Source: Forficula auricularia (taxonomy: Eukaryota; Arthropoda; Insecta; Dermaptera; Forficulidae). From it: a stretch of 64,000 nucleotides of DNA. The stretch lies in assembly GCA_024734495.1 (NCBI GenBank), contig JALMQS010000075.1, positions 2,906,935-2,970,934 of the forward strand, written 5' to 3'. The notes under the pieces are model-generated. The model was given only the letters and a program-made list of their open reading frames with translations. It did not search any database and had not been told where the DNA came from. The position numbers were made by a program, and so were the translations under genes. Shown here piece by piece: positions 43,161-54,180 of this stretch. How positions within the stretch are numbered: position 1 is the first letter of the stretch; each line of letters begins with the position of its first letter.

Positions 43161-44443
43161 TTATATCACGTCTTGATGAAGCTGGAGGCCAAGTCTTTTT
43201 TGCTATATTTCCTTCTAAGAATTTTATGACCAATTTCAGCACCAGCAGAAAAACAATTTTATCATAATCCCAGTGACTGTTTCCTGGCAATAAGTGCACG
43301 GATGTTTTGTAAGGTAGTTTGCCATGATTTCACAGAAGTATTTCATCAATTTAAATATCTCCCTTTAGTTTCATTAAAATTGGTAGCTGGGTTTAGCCCT
43401 GGCAGGGACAATCAGGGACATAACTCTAAGATCGGCGGCGGAATGAGATGGGCTCTCTAAAGTAGGGCGGCGTTCCTCAGCCCTCTCCACCCCAAATCCA
43501 CACTCGCCTACAAGTGGTGCCTCTGATTCGCTGAACAGCCTGGTTGAAGGTTAGGGTAACCAATCCCAGCGGGAAACCAGGTCAGCAAACTGAAGAGTAT
43601 TGGGGGGTCTATTAGCGCTGGAAACTGGCGTAGTTAGAAAAGGGTCCCTAGCTCGGCTAGGGACAGAACTCTATGATCGGCGGCGGAATGAGATGAGTTT
43701 AGAAATTGGCTTATAATTTATCGGTTTGTCTCTCAGTTTGTCTGTGCCTGGAAGCTTTTTCTAAAAAATAAACTGCAACGGATCGTTGCTAAACTTTATT
43801 AGTTGTAGCAATTGATACCCGTTTCTTTGCAGAATCAATTGCTTTTTTAGGTGTTGATTCCTGTGGTTTCTTAGTATTGAGTCTGGCATTGCGAATAAAA
43901 TCACTAAGACCTGAACCCTTCGCTTTTTGTTGTTTGTTTTTTGGTAGTCTTTTTCTTTTTTATTTGCATTACAGGTTCAGACTTTCTCCAACTACGGGCT
44001 TTTGACTCCTCCAATTCTTGAAAGCGTTTACCAATATCTCTCACTTGCATTGAAATCATCCCCCAAAACCCCTCAAGATCTTGACATGATATACATCGAC
44101 CTGCTAACTCGCCTTTACCGTTTGTATCACCAGACTCACATCGATCGATTAAATTTGAAAACTGTTTTAATTTATTTGTACAAAACAATTTTGCTTGTCC
44201 TACTGCATTTAGAACTTGTGACTCGGCCTCTTCAATAATTGAATTTGATATATTCCAAGTGTCTTTTTCCGCTGTCCATTTATTTACTTGAGTCATCATA
44301 TTTGTCATTTCCGTATTCATCAATTCTCTGAAATAACTGACGTCATGCTCAACTGTAACATTCAATTCATCATTGATTGTATAACTTTCATTAAGAACGC
44401 TATCGTTGGCCCCAATTTCAGGCAATTGTCCTTTTATTAAGTT
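43158..44443 (-). repeat. 1.29-kb direct duplication, copy 2
   Basis: Partner of 38241-39530. On its 3' side (43158) the Mars terminal exon is cut after its first codons and Ada2b sequence follows. On its 5' side the GKAP exon continues intact to 44740. Confidence 0.9.
43301..43799 (-). repeat. ~500-bp intron repeat, copy 2
   Basis: Same limits as copy 1 (minus: ATAAAGTTTAGC to AAAACATC) and the same inner 35-base duplication. It lies in the duplicated segment, so it is not an independent insertion. Confidence 0.8.
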
Positions 44444-44740
44444 AGCCTCTAATTTTTCTTCTGCACTTTGAGGGATATCTTCATGAATCGTATAACTTTC
44501 ATTTAGAGCATGTTGAGTTTCTTCTGGAATTTCTGTTTCTTCTGGAATTTCCGTTTCTTCTTGAATTTCCTCTTCTGGAATTTCCGCTTCTCTTTTGATT
44601 TCTCTTTTGATTGGTCTTACAAATGGGCTAGTAATTGTAGCCATGGGTATGTCCGATTTCGTAAATTCATAATTTTTAAAAATTTCCAGTAGTTTGAAAA
44701 TATGATTTTGTGGTAGAAGAAATTTTGGTTCTTCTTTTTT
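43795..44740 (-). CDS. Mars/HURP-like GKAP-domain exon, full-length copy
   Basis: A 246-codon frame starts at 44644 (MATITSPFVRPIKRE); the same frame stays open upstream to about 44740 with EEPKFLLPQNHIF and NYEFTKSDIP, so the ATG is probably internal to an exon. After an acidic EEETEIPEE repeat and two LNESYTI repeats comes the GKAP domain (AVGQAKLFCTNK, CQDLEGFWGM, KRFQELEESK). One extra T in the run 43924-43928, relative to copy 1, shifts the frame before the basic tail. A 24-T run (44746-44769) precedes the exon on plus. Together with the exon at 50378-50711 this is the natural gene order of a spindle-associated DLGAP5-family protein. Confidence 0.8.
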
Positions 44741-44744
44741 GGAG

Positions 44745-44775
<31 letters not shown>

Positions 44776-44839
44776 TAATCCCTTTTGTATTTATTTTTTT
44801 TCCGTTGTAGTCCCTTTATTGTTATTTTTGTTAATATTT

Positions 44840-44852
44840 AAATTACAATTTA
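44840..44852. repeat. LINE target-site duplication, left copy
   Basis: AAATTACAATTTA here and at 50368-50380, on the two sides of the LINE. The shared As next to the A-rich tail make the true length 11-13. Confidence 0.85.
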
Positions 44853-44890
44853 CATTCGTGAGTGAGCACTCCTGGCGAGCAGACGTCTAC
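44853..44890 (+). promoter_or_regulatory. Internal LINE promoter: Inr and DPE
   Basis: The element begins CATTCGTGAG. Taking the A at 44854 as +1 of an initiator, AGACGT lies at +28 to +33 (44881-44886), exactly where a downstream promoter element (RGWYV type) sits in TATA-less LINE promoters such as those of Drosophila I and jockey. Confidence 0.65.
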
Positions 44891-45266
44891 TCTTTGGCCT
44901 CTCTCAGATAAGCGATTTTATTCTTATCTTTTTTATTTATAATTATATTTTTTCTATATAAATACTCAAATAAGTATTGAATTGAATTTATTTATTTGAA
45001 AAGCAAGCCCCCACTGGGGGGCTGAGCCCTTATAATGTTAAATGTTAAGGGGGTGTCAAACCCCCGGATTCAAACAAAATAGACACTATTCAAAAAAATA
45101 TTTATTCATTAACCGATACAGGACCTTTCTTTGTGTTTGTTGAAAAAAAACAATCACAAGATATTATGTAGATTCTGATGGCAAGGAAGTTCAATTTAAT
45201 GATGAATCTCCCCTTTCACAAATAATAGATGCAGGTGAAATTATAACCAAATCCACCAATCTACCT

Positions 45267-46457
45267 ATGCATCCGATGCTCCTCGGAAAAATACTTTTCG
45301 AAAAACTACATAATTACAAACACAATATTCTGGGAATCACTAGACTTAACAAATACAAAAATAGGGTTGAATTCCAATCTGGACCTGAGGCCAACAGATT
45401 TGTTAATGATAAGCAGTTACATGACTTGGGTTACGAAGCTTATATTCCACTGTTTATAAATACAAAATTTGGAATAATTAGAGACTTCCCAATAGAAATT
45501 GATGAATGTGAAATTTTAAATAATGAAGTATGCATATCAGAATTTAAAATTATTAAGGCGGAAAGACTAAAAAGAGTTGTCAAAACTAATGAAGGGACCA
45601 CCTCTCTGCAGCCAACTAACTCAATTAAAATAACTGTTGCGTCACAAACACTGCCAAATTATATAATCATACATTCAGTAAAAACTGAAGTGATTCCTTA
45701 TATTCCTAGGCCTATTATTTGTCTAGGTTGCCTAAGATACGGACACAAGATGGCGGGTTGCCGATCTAAAAGGAGATGTTCTTCCTGTATGTTAGAACAT
45801 GATATTACAGTTTGTACAAGCTCAGATCCCCCAAAATGTGTACATTGCGGTGGTGAGCATATTGCGACCAACACAAGAATCTGCCCAGAATACCAAAAGC
45901 AAATGAAAATTAAAGAGCTCATGACTCTTAAAAGTTATTCTTTTAAAGAAGCTCTGAGTATTGTAAACTATAAACCCTATCTTGATGCAGTGTCAATCAT
46001 CCCCTCTCCTCCAATTGTGTTTGACTCGAAGAATTTTCCTAGTTTGAATAATAGCTCTTCAAATAACAAAACTATTCCTCAAAAAAGAATAAGATTTGAT
46101 AATGAAAGTGAACAAAATAATAAAAAACATTTTAAAATAAAAACCCAAAATGAAAGGAAACCACATCCCCCTAGGCCGAAACCAAATTTCAAGTTGCCTA
46201 ATAATAACATAAATATTGCAACATCTCCTATTACACGAAATCCTTATACTACGTGTAGTACTAATCAAGAAGAGGATAATCCTAGAATGGACACTTCTGA
46301 AAATATTAATATAATGAACTCAACTTCATTTATAATAAATACTACTGGAAATCCACTAAATATAAATAAACCTAACGTAAATGTGAATTTAATAGATGAT
46401 AATACATTATCACACACATCGAATAATAAGAATCAAGGTCAAGATATCAATTTATAA
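45267..46457 (+). CDS. LINE ORF1, gag-like RNA-binding protein
   Basis: 396 codons from the first Met in frame; in-phase coding text (DSDGKEVQFNDES) continues upstream, and a one-base change in the A8 run 45143-45150 would link it to DTGPFFVFVEKK, so the native start is probably nearer 45040. The C-terminal half carries CCHC-type knuckles: CLGCLRYGHKMAGC, CSSCMLEHDITVC and CVHCGGEHIATNTRIC, followed by an Asn-rich tail. Such gag proteins coat the LINE RNA in particles. The TAA at 46455 is 76 bases before the ORF2 start. Confidence 0.85.
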   Translation: MHPMLLGKILFEKLHNYKHNILGITRLNKYKNRVEFQSGPEANRFVNDKQLHDLGYEAYIPLFINTKFGIIRDFPIEIDECEILNNEVCISEFKIIKAERLKRVVKTNEGTTSLQPTNSIKITVASQTLPNYIIIHSVKTEVIPYIPRPIICLGCLRYGHKMAGCRSKRRCSSCMLEHDITVCTSSDPPKCVHCGGEHIATNTRICPEYQKQMKIKELMTLKSYSFKEALSIVNYKPYLDAVSIIPSPPIVFDSKNFPSLNNSSSNNKTIPQKRIRFDNESEQNNKKHFKIKTQNERKPHPPRPKPNFKLPNNNINIATSPITRNPYTTCSTNQEEDNPRMDTSENINIMNSTSFIINTTGNPLNINKPNVNVNLIDDNTLSHTSNNKNQGQDINL

Positions 46458-46533
46458 AATAATAAAAATTAATTATTTATCAAGAAAAAAAGTAAATAAA
46501 TATAATTTATTCTTTTTTAATTTCTTATCTACT

Positions 46534-49500
46534 ATGGATACTACTAATCAGAATCAAAAAAAATATTTCTCTGTTATACAATGGAATGCAAGGTCATTGC
46601 ATGCCAAGAAAGAGGCTTTCGAAAAAATAATGATATCTAAAGACATTGATATAGCGTTAATATGTGAGACATGGTTTAAGAAGAAATTTAACTATCGTTT
46701 TAAAGGATATAATTTAATTAAAAAAGATCGTGATGATGGAAAAGGGGGAGTAGCAATTCTTATAAAAAAATATAAGTTTTAACGAAATTGTTATAGATAA
46801 TACTAATTTAAGTTTTGAAGTATGTGCAATAAGGGCATATCTATCAAAAAATTTAATAATAAACTTTATGTCTATATATGCTACTCCAAACACAATTATT
46901 GATAATAACCAATGGAGATCCCTAATGAATCAAATTAAAGGAACTATTTTTTAAGTGGAGATTTTAACGCAAAGTCAAGATTGTTTGGGGCAAACCGCGA
47001 AGATGCTGCCGGACGAAAATTAGTAGAAAACATCGACCAGGATGGATTGATATTACTCAACAATGGAGAACCAACAATGGTTCCACAACTAAATAGAACG
47101 ACATCACCTCTAGATCTAACAATAGTTTCTCCCGAAATCGCACCAATGACAGAATGGACTGTTTTGGACGACCCATATGGTTCAAATCATTTTCCAATTA
47201 TTATCAAATTAACAACCAATAGACAATCGTCTAATGTAAATTTTATAAATAAAACTAATATAAATAAAATCGATTGGATGCTATATATGGATATTATGGA
47301 CAATAATATAAGAAGTAATTTTTCAACATCAAGTAATGATGAAACGCCTATAAATAAATATAACAAATTTATTGAAACAATTGAAAATACAACCAATATA
47401 TTTAATAATAAAAAAGACAATAAAGGAAAAAATAGAGATTCCCCAGACTGGTGGGATGAAGAGTGCACCACTATAATTAAAAAAAGGAAAATAATGTTCA
47501 AAAAGTATATGCATACTATGAATTACGAAAATTATATTGAATATAAAAAATCTGATGCAGAAGTTAAACTAATTTTAAAAAATAAAAAACGTACAAATTG
47601 GAAAACATTTTGCTCTTCATTGGATAAAAATACACCCATTTCAAAAATTTGGAAAAAAATTAAATGCTTAAAAAATATGACAATCCCTTCGGCCAACCCA
47701 ATTAATGAAGAGACCTTAGAAGTATTTGCGGATATGATTTCACCTCCTGATGTAATGAATGAAATCGAATACCTTCCGAATAAAGAAGAGGAGAAATATA
47801 AATGGCTTATTGAGCCTTTCTCATTAAGGGAATTACAAATCGCGATTAATTCTAAGAAGGACAGCTCGCCAGGTTATGATAACATAACTTACTCGATGAT
47901 AAAATTTTTACCTACTTCAGCAAAACAAACCTTAGTAGAGATGTTTAATGAATTTAGTAAAAAAACGTATTCCCACATTCGTGGACCACCCAAATCATAG
48001 TCCCGATACCAAAATCGAATAACGATCCAAATCCTGCAAAATCATATAGACCAATAGCCTTGTCATCCTGTATTGAAAAACTTTTCGAACTATTAATTAA
48101 AAACCGTCTAGAGTGGTTTATTGAAAACAATAATTTATATAGTAATTCCCAATATGGTTTTAGAAAAAATAAAAGTACTCTGGACAACTTAACTATATTA
48201 ACAAATGACATTTATTTATCCTTTATAGAAAAAGAATATCTGACAGCTATATTTATTGATATACAATCTGCATATGACAATGTGATGATGAAAATATTAA
48301 TGGAAAAACTAGTTGAATTGAAATTACCCAATCAACTAATTAATAACATTATTTGCTTATATTGTCAAAGGTCGCTATATATAAAGGGCAATAACAAATT
48401 TTTTGGACCAAGAATTGTCTCAAAGGGATTGATGCAAGGAGGTGTACTCTCTCCACTTCTATTCTTACTTTATACCAGCGATATAGATACGGTATTATCA
48501 CCGGAAGTTAATATTATACAGTTCGCCGATGACTTGTGTTTGTATACAAAATCAAATTCAATAGATGAAAATAATTATAGGCTTGAAATAACTATGAGTA
48601 ATGTATCAACTTGGTTAGATAAAAAAAATTTTAAACTAGAACCACGAAAAACAAAAGCCATGATTTTTACAAAAAAATATAAATTACCAGATATATCTCA
48701 TATTAATATAAATAATATCCTTATTGAAAAAGTTGAAAAAATAAAATTTTTAGGTCTAATATTGGATACTAAATTAAAGTGGAAAGATCATATTGAATAC
48801 ATATGTGCTAAATGTGAAAAAATTATCAATATTCTAAGAAGTATTGCAAAAGTTTGGTGGGGTGCTCACCCTTCAAATTGTATTTTAATTTACAGATCAA
48901 TGATTAGATCAATAATGGACTATGGAAGTCCAATTTTTGCTAATGCAGGGAAATATCTATTAAAAAACTTGATATCTTGCAATATAAAGCTCTTAGAATC
49001 AGCCTCGGAGCTATGAAAACATCTCCTACAAATGCACTATTAGCAGAAGCTGGAGAAATGTCACTTAACCTTAGAAGAACTAAGCTAGCGAGAAAATACC
49101 TAATCACTAAAATATGTACTAAAGATAATCAGGTTTTAGTTTCTATAAGTGACCTTCAAAACAAAATGCAGAATAGCATTTTATATAATCAATTATTTAT
49201 TGTTAAAAATTTTGAAAATATAACTGATAATGACCTACCTATTTATAAAAGTAATAAGCCACTAATATATAACTTTCCATACAGGTTAATTTTATATGAA
49301 CCTAATATTAATATTAAGAACTGGAATAATAACAATACTAATAATTTTATAAAAATAGAACTTTGTAGTATACTAAGAGAGAACTACCAAGATTTTGAAT
49401 ATATTTATACGGATGGATCAAAGAAAGAACTCGAATCCCACACAGGGGGTGCATTTTATCACGAAAACACAGGTTTTTACAAACAGTTCAAATTGAGGAA

Positions 49501-50262
49501 AGATGTATCTATATTTACAGTCGAAGCGATGGCTATTCTCAAGACTTTGGATTATATCAATTCTTGTAAAAAGAATGAAAAATTCCTGATTATTTCCGAT
49601 TCCAAAAGTGTACTTTTAGATATGGAAAATTTTGGAAAAAAAAATCAGAGAATTATTTAATATATCAAATAATAAACAAATTAATAGAAACTAAAAAGGA
49701 TATAAGATTTTTATGGATTCCAAGTCATGTGGGAATCAAGGGAAATGAAGCAGTCGATAAACTAGCAAAGGATGCGATACAAATAGGAGAAATATTGGAA
49801 ATAGAAATCCCCAAACCAGATGTTGTTTCTAGAATTAAAGGAAACATATTGTCAACATTTCAACAAGAATGGAGAGAATCGAGCAAAATCAAAGGCTCAC
49901 ATTTATACAAAATTATGCCAACAATACCCAAAAAACCGTGGTATAATGATATAACACTTAATAGAAAAATTATATCTCTTCTAATACGATTAAGATTGGG
50001 ACATACAACAACTCCTAAACACCTATTCCAAATGAAAATAAAGGACAATCCTTTATGTAACTGTGGCGAAATTGGCGATATTAACCACCTGGTACTAAAT
50101 TGTATAAACACAAAGCATAAAATTGATAAATTTTATTCTGAGATTTCGCGATGTATTTCATTTCCAATGAGCGTAGAAACAATTTTATATCACTTATTCA
50201 ATGAAAATGAAATGACTAAAGAAATAGTAAAATTCATAATTTCACTTAAATTATTTATATAA
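46534..50262 (+). CDS. LINE ORF2: endonuclease, reverse transcriptase, RNase H
   Basis: From ATG 46534: apurinic-type endonuclease (IQWNARSLHAK, CETWF, SGDFNAKS, GSNHFPI); reverse transcriptase (KSYRPIALSSCIEKLFELL, FIDIQSAYDNV, GLMQGGVLSPLLF, FADDLCLY); RNase H with its four acidic residues in YTDGSKKE, FTVEAMAIL, IISDSKSV and GNEAVDKLAK; then a cysteine motif CNCGEIGDINHLVLNC. The enzyme nicks target DNA and copies its RNA in place. The frame is broken by one-base indels near 46767, 46950, 47962, 48965 and 49640, each in a run of 6-9 A or T. No other stop was noted, so the copy is young or the breaks are read errors. Confidence 0.9.
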
Positions 50263-50377
50263 ATTGAACATTTTGAATGAATAAATTTTATGAGTGACTC
50301 CTATATTAAGTACAAATGATGGCCAAATGGTGTCTACCAAGGCCAAGGAAGGAAAAAAAAGAAAAAAAAATTACAAT

Positions 50378-50711
50378 TTATTTTTCGAAGAGGTTGTCTT
50401 CGGGTTTTAGTAGGAGGCGGCGGAGGCGGTGAATATGCAGATTTATGTCGACGTACAACACCAGCTTTAAAAACTGGTTTTTCTTATTTCTTTACAAGAG
50501 CTTTTCTCATTTCTCGTTCTTTTTTGAATCTATCTAATTTATCTCGCATTGAGGCCGGTTCTTTTTTTGTCACTGGTTCGGTTATATTTCTTTTATTGTT
50601 AAAATTATTTTTTCTATCATTTTTCCATTCGTTTATAAACTCGGCCTTTTTAGAAGTAATAGGTGATGGCCTGTGTTTAAATAATTTTGCATATTTATCT
50701 CCTTGATTCAT
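50378..50711 (-). CDS. Mars/HURP-like gene, N-terminal exon
   Basis: The minus frame from ATG 50711 reads YAKLFKHRPSPITSKKAEF, then MRDKLDRFKKEREMRKAL; a TAA at 50484-50486 interrupts, after which the same frame continues EKPVFKAGVVRRHKSAYS, a proline run and KTRRQPLRK. A coiled basic stretch ending in KPxFKAG matches the microtubule-binding N-terminus of HURP-type proteins (EKPxFKVG-like). The stop replaces a codon with no shift of frame, so it is a nonsense change (or a base error), not an indel. A LINE lies directly downstream and the 500-bp repeat 43 bp upstream of the ATG. Confidence 0.7.
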
Positions 50712-50753
50712 TTTGACAAATTATTTTTAAATTAACAAATTAATTTACTGATA

Positions 50754-51252
50754 GATGTTTTGTAAGGTAGTTTGCCATGATTTCACAGAAGTATTTCATC
50801 AATTTAAATATCTCCCTTTAGTTTCATTAAAATTGGTAGCTGGGTTTAGCCCTGGCAGGGACAATCAGGGACAGAACTCTATGATCGGCGGCGGAATGAG
50901 ATGGGCTCTCTAAAGTAGGGCGGCGTTCCTCAGCCCTCTCCACCCCAACTCCACACTCGCCTACAAGTGGTGCCTCTGATTCGCTGAACAGCCTGGTTGA
51001 AGGTTAGGGTAACCAATCCCAGCGGGAAACCAGGTCAGTAAACTGAAGAGTATTGGGGGTCTATTAGCGCTGGAAACTGGCGTAGTTAGAAAAGGGTCCC
51101 TAGCTCGGCTAGGGACAGAACTCTATGATCGGCGGCGGAATGAGATGAGTTTAGAAATTGGCTTATAATTTATCGGTTTGTCTCTCAGTTTGTCTGTGCC
51201 TGGAAGCTTTTTCTAAAAAAATAAACTGCAACGGATCGTTGCTAAACTTTAT
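50754..51252 (-). repeat. ~500-bp repeat, copy 3, upstream of the Mars-like ATG
   Basis: Minus: ATAAAGTTTAGCAACG to CTTACAAAACATC, like copies 1 and 2 but with unrelated flanks. CTATCAG directly after its end could be an acceptor, so this copy may be a 5'-UTR intron of the same gene. Confidence 0.8.
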
Positions 51253-51334
51253 CCAAATTCATTTGAAATATTAGTATGTTTGTTCCTTTATTATTAATCA
51301 GATATCACTTGCAATTTGTAGTTCATGTTGACAT

Positions 51335-51570
51335 TAATTAAAAATAATTCTCATTTAATAGTCGAGGAATAACCATTCTACATTGGATTTTTGACGTTTC
51401 GATTATTATTGGTAACCATTTCTGAAGACATGGAGGAATCGACTTTAAAATCAAAAATAACGATCGATTCTCATCTAATACTAGAGGAATAACCTTTGCA
51501 TTCCATTTTTGACGTTTTGACCATTAATGGCAACCTCTACTGAAAACGTGGAAGAATCGACTTAAAATAA
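51335..51570. repeat. Two tandem units of about 110 bp
   Basis: CGATTCTCAT..GAGGAATAACC..TTTTGACGTTTYGA..CTGAARACRTGGARGAATCGACTT occurs twice in a row. Each unit holds TTTTGACGTTTCGA-like sequence resembling the GAAACGTC half of the hairpin motif read on minus. Confidence 0.65.
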
Positions 51571-51862
51571 AAAAGACTAAATTCTTTTATGGCAAACAAC
51601 TCAAACTTGAAATTACTTACAATTAACATAATTAAGAAAGAATCTACTTTCAGAATTATCAAAAATATTTATTAATTTACAAACACATACATGTTGTAGA
51701 CAAAAATAAAAAATACAAACATCAAAATATGGTTATAGCCACCCATACGACAGTATTTTTCACAGTAATGGCCATCCATTGAAAAACTTTCAAAATTGCT
51801 CTCCCTCACCAACTATTCACTGGAATGACTTGTTAGTAGGTAGGTAGTAGACAAAATAATGT

Positions 51863-52609
51863 CTAAAAATTAACCACCTTATTCATCTCGGGAACGCAGA
51901 AGACATTCCTCGACTTACTAACTTTTATGGGCTCATTAATATGGCCTAGGACTGATTCCCAGCTGTATTCCATCTCGTCAGCCCTTTCGGGCCATTTCCA
52001 TAAACGTCCACAACTTTCCATAGAAGAAATTTTAACTTCGTCTGCTGTGAAACTTATTATTTTTCCTGGGAAGAGTTTGTAATCGTATTTAAAAATAACG
52101 AATTCGCCAGTAGTTTTTTGTACCGGCTCTAAGGAATTATCTTTTTTTGCCTGCTGTTGTTTCATCTTTTCTTGCCGTAATTCCTCTCTTTTCCTTTTCC
52201 TCTCCTGGGTAGCTTCCTGCTTCTTCTGCTTTTCTTCACAGGTTTTTCTAATGAGGTCTTTTGCTGTAGAGTCAACCCAAACGAAGGGCTTCCTCTCTGT
52301 GCTTCGAACACCTTTCCGTGTAGACTCCGGGGGCAATAGCAGGTGTGTCGTTATTGATGTTGTACAGTACGATGCAATTTCCCCGCGTGTGCAGAGCTTA
52401 GAAGAGTCGATGCTTAGTACATCATGGCCACTAATGCCAGAAGTGTTAAGAACATGATTGTTTGTTCCTTCACTGTCATTCACGGAATCAATTATAGGTG
52501 GGACGTCCTCTTCACGTTGTTCACTTGGAGAAAGAGAAAAGGTGGTGGTGGATGCCGCAGGGACGGCATCGCCTCGATTGGGGACTTCACACATACTGTG
52601 AGGCTTCAT
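51863..52609 (-). pseudogene. C-terminal part of a CENP-B/pogo-type transposase-derived protein
   Basis: A 248-codon minus frame with a Ser/Thr-rich start, KPFVWVDSTAKDLIRKTCEE, a long charged coil (KQKKQEATQERKRKREEL), then FVIFKYDYKLFPGKI and SSMESCGRLWKWPERADE, a small SH3-like ending seen after the DDE domain in some arthropod transposase-derived proteins. It lies downstream, on minus, of the DDE remnants at 52970-53263. Family assignment rests mainly on that neighbour; the start shown (within the tandem repeat edge) is not certain. Confidence 0.5.
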
Positions 52610-52969
52610 CCCAGCGAGCCTAGACTAGAATACCCCACAAAGCTAACTCTAAAGTAGGTTTCTGACAATTCTTGTGAAACTATCAAATAATATAATTATT
52701 GCCACAGATGGCTATAACTGAAAAAAAATGAAAATTATTTGTGCAGTGATAGCCATTGATGTATATGTATTCAAAATTTGGTTGAGTTTGCTCAAATCGC
52801 CTAAATTTTTAACTATCATTTCCAGGCAGTTTTGTCATTTTACTGGATTTTAAAATTTCTCGCATGCATTATTGCATCAAACTTGTCGAGAAAGGAACTG
52901 TTTATCTCGTGGGTGTGTGTCAAGTATGTTAGGTACAGTTGTGTTAAAGGCATCGTAGACAGCTTTTAA

Positions 52970-53263
52970 TAACCTAAACCCCTTTTCACTCGTTTCATGG
53001 CAGTCTTTATTTCGTTAAGATTTTCGCCAACAACACGACAATTGTATGTAGCTACTTTTCGTATTTTGCTCATTTGCGGGCCTCTTCTTTCCCAGAGACC
53101 TTGAATAATCGATGTTATTTGGTTCCCAGGGGTAGAGCCCACATGCTTGGAATGCATTTTCAATTGTTTCTTTCTTAATTTCATCTTGAAAGGCCTTCTG
53201 GAATACTGGGGCAAAATACTTCTTCGTTAATACTTTCTCAGGATTTTCGTAATTCCACAACAT
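52970..53263 (-). pseudogene. DDE (CENP-B/jerky type) transposase C-terminus, unit 1
   Basis: The frame from 53263 reads WNYENPEKVLTKKYFAPVF, KAFQDEIKKETIENAFQACG, LYPWEPNNIDYSRSLGKKR, then after a shift near 53020 NLNEIKTAMKRVKRG. This is the text that follows the catalytic core in pogo-superfamily transposases (the LYPWxPxxIDY motif). The core with the DDD triad is not present. Confidence 0.7.
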
Positions 53264-53870
53264 TGTGGCCCTTTTCCAGCTAGCCTTTTATCGGGGACTG
53301 AATTGGAAACTTCATAAGGAATTCTTGATTTATAAGGAAACACTAATATCGGAGGTACAGCTAACCCTGAAGCCGAAAATGCTCATATTACGGTGATGCT
53401 TGTTTCTTCATGGTAAGGAGACATTTCAACTTTTTTGGAAAAAATAAAACATGATCAGTCACGCAGTACTGGCCACCATTTATGGCGACCGGTGGCTATT
53501 ACTGTGAGGCTTCATCCCAGCGAGCCTAGACTAAAATACTCCCACAAAGCTAACTCTAAAGTAGGTTTCTGACAATTCTTGTGAAACTATCAAATAATAT
53601 AATTATTGCCACCGATGGCTATAACTGAAAAAAATGAAAATTATTTGTGCAGTGATAGCCATTGATGTATATGTATTCAAAATTTGGTTGAGTTTGCTCA
53701 AATCGCCTAAATTTTTAACTATCATTTCCAGGCAGTTTTGTCATTTTACTGGATTTTAAAATTTCTCGCATGCATTATTGCATCAAACTTGTCGAGAAAG
53801 GAACTGTTTACCTCGTGGGTGGTGTCAAGTATGTTAGGTACAGTTGTGTTAAAGGCATCGTAGACAGCTT

Positions 53871-54180
53871 TTAATAACCTAAACCCCTTTTCACTCGTTT
53901 CATGGCAGTCTTTATTTCGTTAAGATTTTCGCCAACAACACGACAATTGTATGTAGCTACTTTTCGTATTTTGCTCATTTGCGGGCCTCTTCTTTCCCAG
54001 AGACCTTGAATAATCGATGTTATTTGGTTCCCAGGGGTAGAGCCCACATGCTTGGAATGCATTTTCAATTGTTTCTTTCTTAATTTTCATCTTGAAAGGC
54101 CTTCTGGAATACTGGGGCAAAATACTTCTTCGTTAATACTTTCTCAGGATTTTCGTAATTCCACAACATTGTGGCCCTTT
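53871..54180 (-). pseudogene. DDE transposase C-terminus, unit 2 of the tandem
   Basis: Same text as 52970-53263 with one extra T near 54085 that breaks the frame before IKKETIENAF. It exists through the tandem duplication, not through a separate insertion. Confidence 0.7.

Larger units (their letters stand above)
44853..50368 (+). mobile_element. Nearly complete I-superfamily LINE (5.5 kb)
   Basis: It has a 5' UTR with internal promoter, gag-like ORF1, ORF2 with endonuclease, reverse transcriptase and RNase H, a short 3' UTR and an A-rich tail (50351-50370), flanked by a 13-base duplication. It inserted on the strand opposite to the Mars-like gene, between the N-terminal and GKAP exons. ORF2 is broken only by one-base indels in A or T runs. 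Confidence 0.9.

Noticed and set aside
46059..46268. Minus-strand frames inside the LINE
   Set aside because: Shadows of ORF1 and ORF2, with no domains.
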